From contig JBFWSR010000013.1 of NCBI GenBank assembly GCA_050248275.1, forward strand, positions 1-64,000: a DNA stretch of 64,000 bases, written 5' to 3'. The DNA is from CAILZL01 sp050248275. GTDB taxonomy: Bacteria; Pseudomonadota; Gammaproteobacteria; Steroidobacterales; Steroidobacteraceae. The notes below the pieces were generated by a model. That model was not told the origin of the DNA. It did not search any database and saw nothing but the letters and a program-made list of their open reading frames with translations. Position numbers and translations under genes: made by a program. Of the stretch, positions 62,948 through 64,000 are shown piece by piece; within the stretch, counting starts at the first letter, position 1; every line of letters begins with the position of its first letter.

Positions 62948-63877
62948 ATGTCCCCAGCCACGTCCTCTGCCCTCAAGAGCCGCCTCACCCAGCTTGAAGA
63001 GCTCGAAGCCGAGAGCATCTTCATCATGCGCGAAGTCGTTGCCGAGTTCGAAAACCCGGTGATGCTGTATTCCATCGGCAAGGACTCTTCGGTGCTGCTG
63101 CACCTGGCGATGAAGGCCTTCCATCCGGCCAAGCCGCCGTTCCCCCTGTTGCACGTGGACACCACCTGGAAATTCCGCGAAATGATCGAGTTTCGCGATC
63201 AGCGTACCCGCGAGCTGGGTGTGGATCTGCTGATCCATACCAATCCGGAAGGGGCGGGGAACAAGGTGACGCCGTTCACCCACGGCAGCAGCAAGTACAC
63301 CGACATCATGAAGACCGAGGCGCTCAAGCAGGCGCTCAGTCATTACAAGTTCGATGCGGCATTCGGCGGTGCGCGTCGCGATGAGGAAAAGTCGCGTGCC
63401 AAGGAACGGGTGTTTTCGTTCCGCGATGCCAATCATCGCTGGGACCCACGCAATCAGCGTCCCGAGCTGTGGAAGATCTATAACAGCCGCATCAACAAGG
63501 GTGAAAGCATCCGTGTGTTCCCGCTGTCCAACTGGACCGAGCTGGACATCTGGATGTATATCCACAAGGAACACATTCCCATCGTGCCGCTGTATTACGC
63601 CAAGCAGCGGCCCATCGTGCGTCGTGACGGCATGATGATCATGGTGGATGATGAACGGTTGCCGCTGAATCCTGGCGAGCACCCGGTGATGGAACAGGTG
63701 CGCTTCCGCACGTTGGGCTGCTATCCACTGACTGGAGCCATGCATTCTGAAGCCGCCACCCTGGAAGACATCATTGGCGAAATGCTGGAAAGCCGCACTT
63801 CCGAGCGTCAGGGCCGGGCCATCGACCACGACCAGTCAGGCTCGATGGAAAAGAAGAAAAAGGAAGGATACTTCTAA
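62948..63877 (+). CDS. cysD: Sulfate adenylyltransferase subunit 2
   Basis: A 309-residue ATP sulfurylase catalytic subunit. The PP-loop is Y-S-I-G-K-D-S-S-V-L-L-H-L, and G-G-A-R-R-D-E-E-K-S-R-A-K-E-R and F-R-T-L-G-C-Y-P-L-T-G-A are intact. It acts with the CysN GTPase to activate sulfate to APS. It is unrelated to the polysaccharide genes and marks the end of that locus. Confidence 0.97.
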   Translation: MSPATSSALKSRLTQLEELEAESIFIMREVVAEFENPVMLYSIGKDSSVLLHLAMKAFHPAKPPFPLLHVDTTWKFREMIEFRDQRTRELGVDLLIHTNPEGAGNKVTPFTHGSSKYTDIMKTEALKQALSHYKFDAAFGGARRDEEKSRAKERVFSFRDANHRWDPRNQRPELWKIYNSRINKGESIRVFPLSNWTELDIWMYIHKEHIPIVPLYYAKQRPIVRRDGMMIMVDDERLPLNPGEHPVMEQVRFRTLGCYPLTGAMHSEAATLEDIIGEMLESRTSERQGRAIDHDQSGSMEKKKKEGYF

Positions 63878-63886
63878 GGGGTTTTT

Positions 63887-63940
63887 GTAGATCAGGCTTC
63901 AGCCTGACTTTTATGCATGTCAGGCTGAAGCCTGATCTAC
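63887..63940. repeat. Perfect GTAG...CTAC inverted repeat between cysD and cysN
   Basis: Two perfect 22-base arms (63887-63908 and 63919-63940) with a 10-base spacer. Each arm is itself GTAG plus a TCAGGCT/AGCCTGA hairpin. It sits inside the cysDN operon. Confidence 0.88.
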
Positions 63941-63952
63941 GTGAGATATGAC

Positions 63953-64000
63953 ATGACTGCGCTTGCTGCCAATACCAATCAGGTTCGCCAATTCATCACT
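63953..64000 (+). CDS. cysN: Sulfate adenylyltransferase subunit 1 (CysN or CysNC), partial
   Basis: The first 16 codons (MTALAANTNQVRQFIT) run off the window end. The identity rests on position after cysD and is not proven by these residues; the GTPase domain lies outside. Confidence 0.6.
   Translation, partial: MTALAANTNQVRQFIT

Overview
The window looks like a chromosomal segment of a gammaproteobacterium. The evidence is the fused rRNA methyltransferase RlmKL, the EpmB/EF-P pair, SlyX, YaeQ, a FimX-like protein, and the order miaB-phoH-ybeY-corC with lnt nearby. Short GTAG-headed palindromes of the REP/SMAG type recall Xanthomonadales and Pseudomonadales, but I cannot name a genus. No rRNA, tRNA, prophage, intact insertion sequence or CRISPR array was seen.

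Layout. 1-2.6 kb is a partly decayed envelope-stress cluster: the start of a Crp/Fnr regulator (leaving the window on the minus strand), a DUF4398 lipoprotein, an OmpA-type lipoprotein, broken CsbD and BON-domain genes, and a DUF2147 protein. 2.7-18.2 kb is housekeeping: GST, miaB, phoH, ybeY, corC, membrane proteins, slyX, yaeQ, a cupin, a GNAT, gpx, lnt, uppP, aguB and rlmKL. 18.4-19.7 kb holds a small Cys-rich protein, queD and a PGDYG protein. 19.7-27.7 kb is a putrescine module (puuB, puuD, puuA, potFGHI). AguB makes putrescine from N-carbamoylputrescine, PotFGHI imports it, and PuuA/PuuB/PuuD degrade it through gamma-glutamyl intermediates. 27.8-35.6 kb carries a hybrid histidine kinase, a degenerate GGDEF/EAL protein, epmB divergent from efp, and rlmI. 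35.7-40.2 kb is lgt-thyA-SET methyltransferase-folA-pgi.

40.3-62.8 kb is a surface-polysaccharide locus. rfbACDB make dTDP-L-rhamnose, gmd/fcl make GDP-L-fucose, and ugd plus a UDP-glucuronate epimerase make UDP-GlcA/GalA. A WecA-type transferase starts the lipid-linked unit, five glycosyltransferase or FkbM-type genes modify it, Wzx flips it, a Wzy-like protein polymerises it, and a short Wzz with a large SLBB export protein set length and export. The middle (about 47-56.6 kb) has mixed strands, a visibly AT-richer composition and gene debris, as expected for a horizontally exchanged serotype cassette. The window closes with cysD and the first codons of cysN.

Two repeat families run through the intergenic gaps. 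One is GTAG-headed palindromes at about eight sites, one of which supplies the stop codon of rlmI. The other is three larger inverted-repeat elements with a CGTCATTCCC core. The features most worth following up are these repeats, the eukaryote-like SET methyltransferase with histone-H1-like tails in the folate operon, the Cys-rich protein beside queD, and the decayed stress genes.
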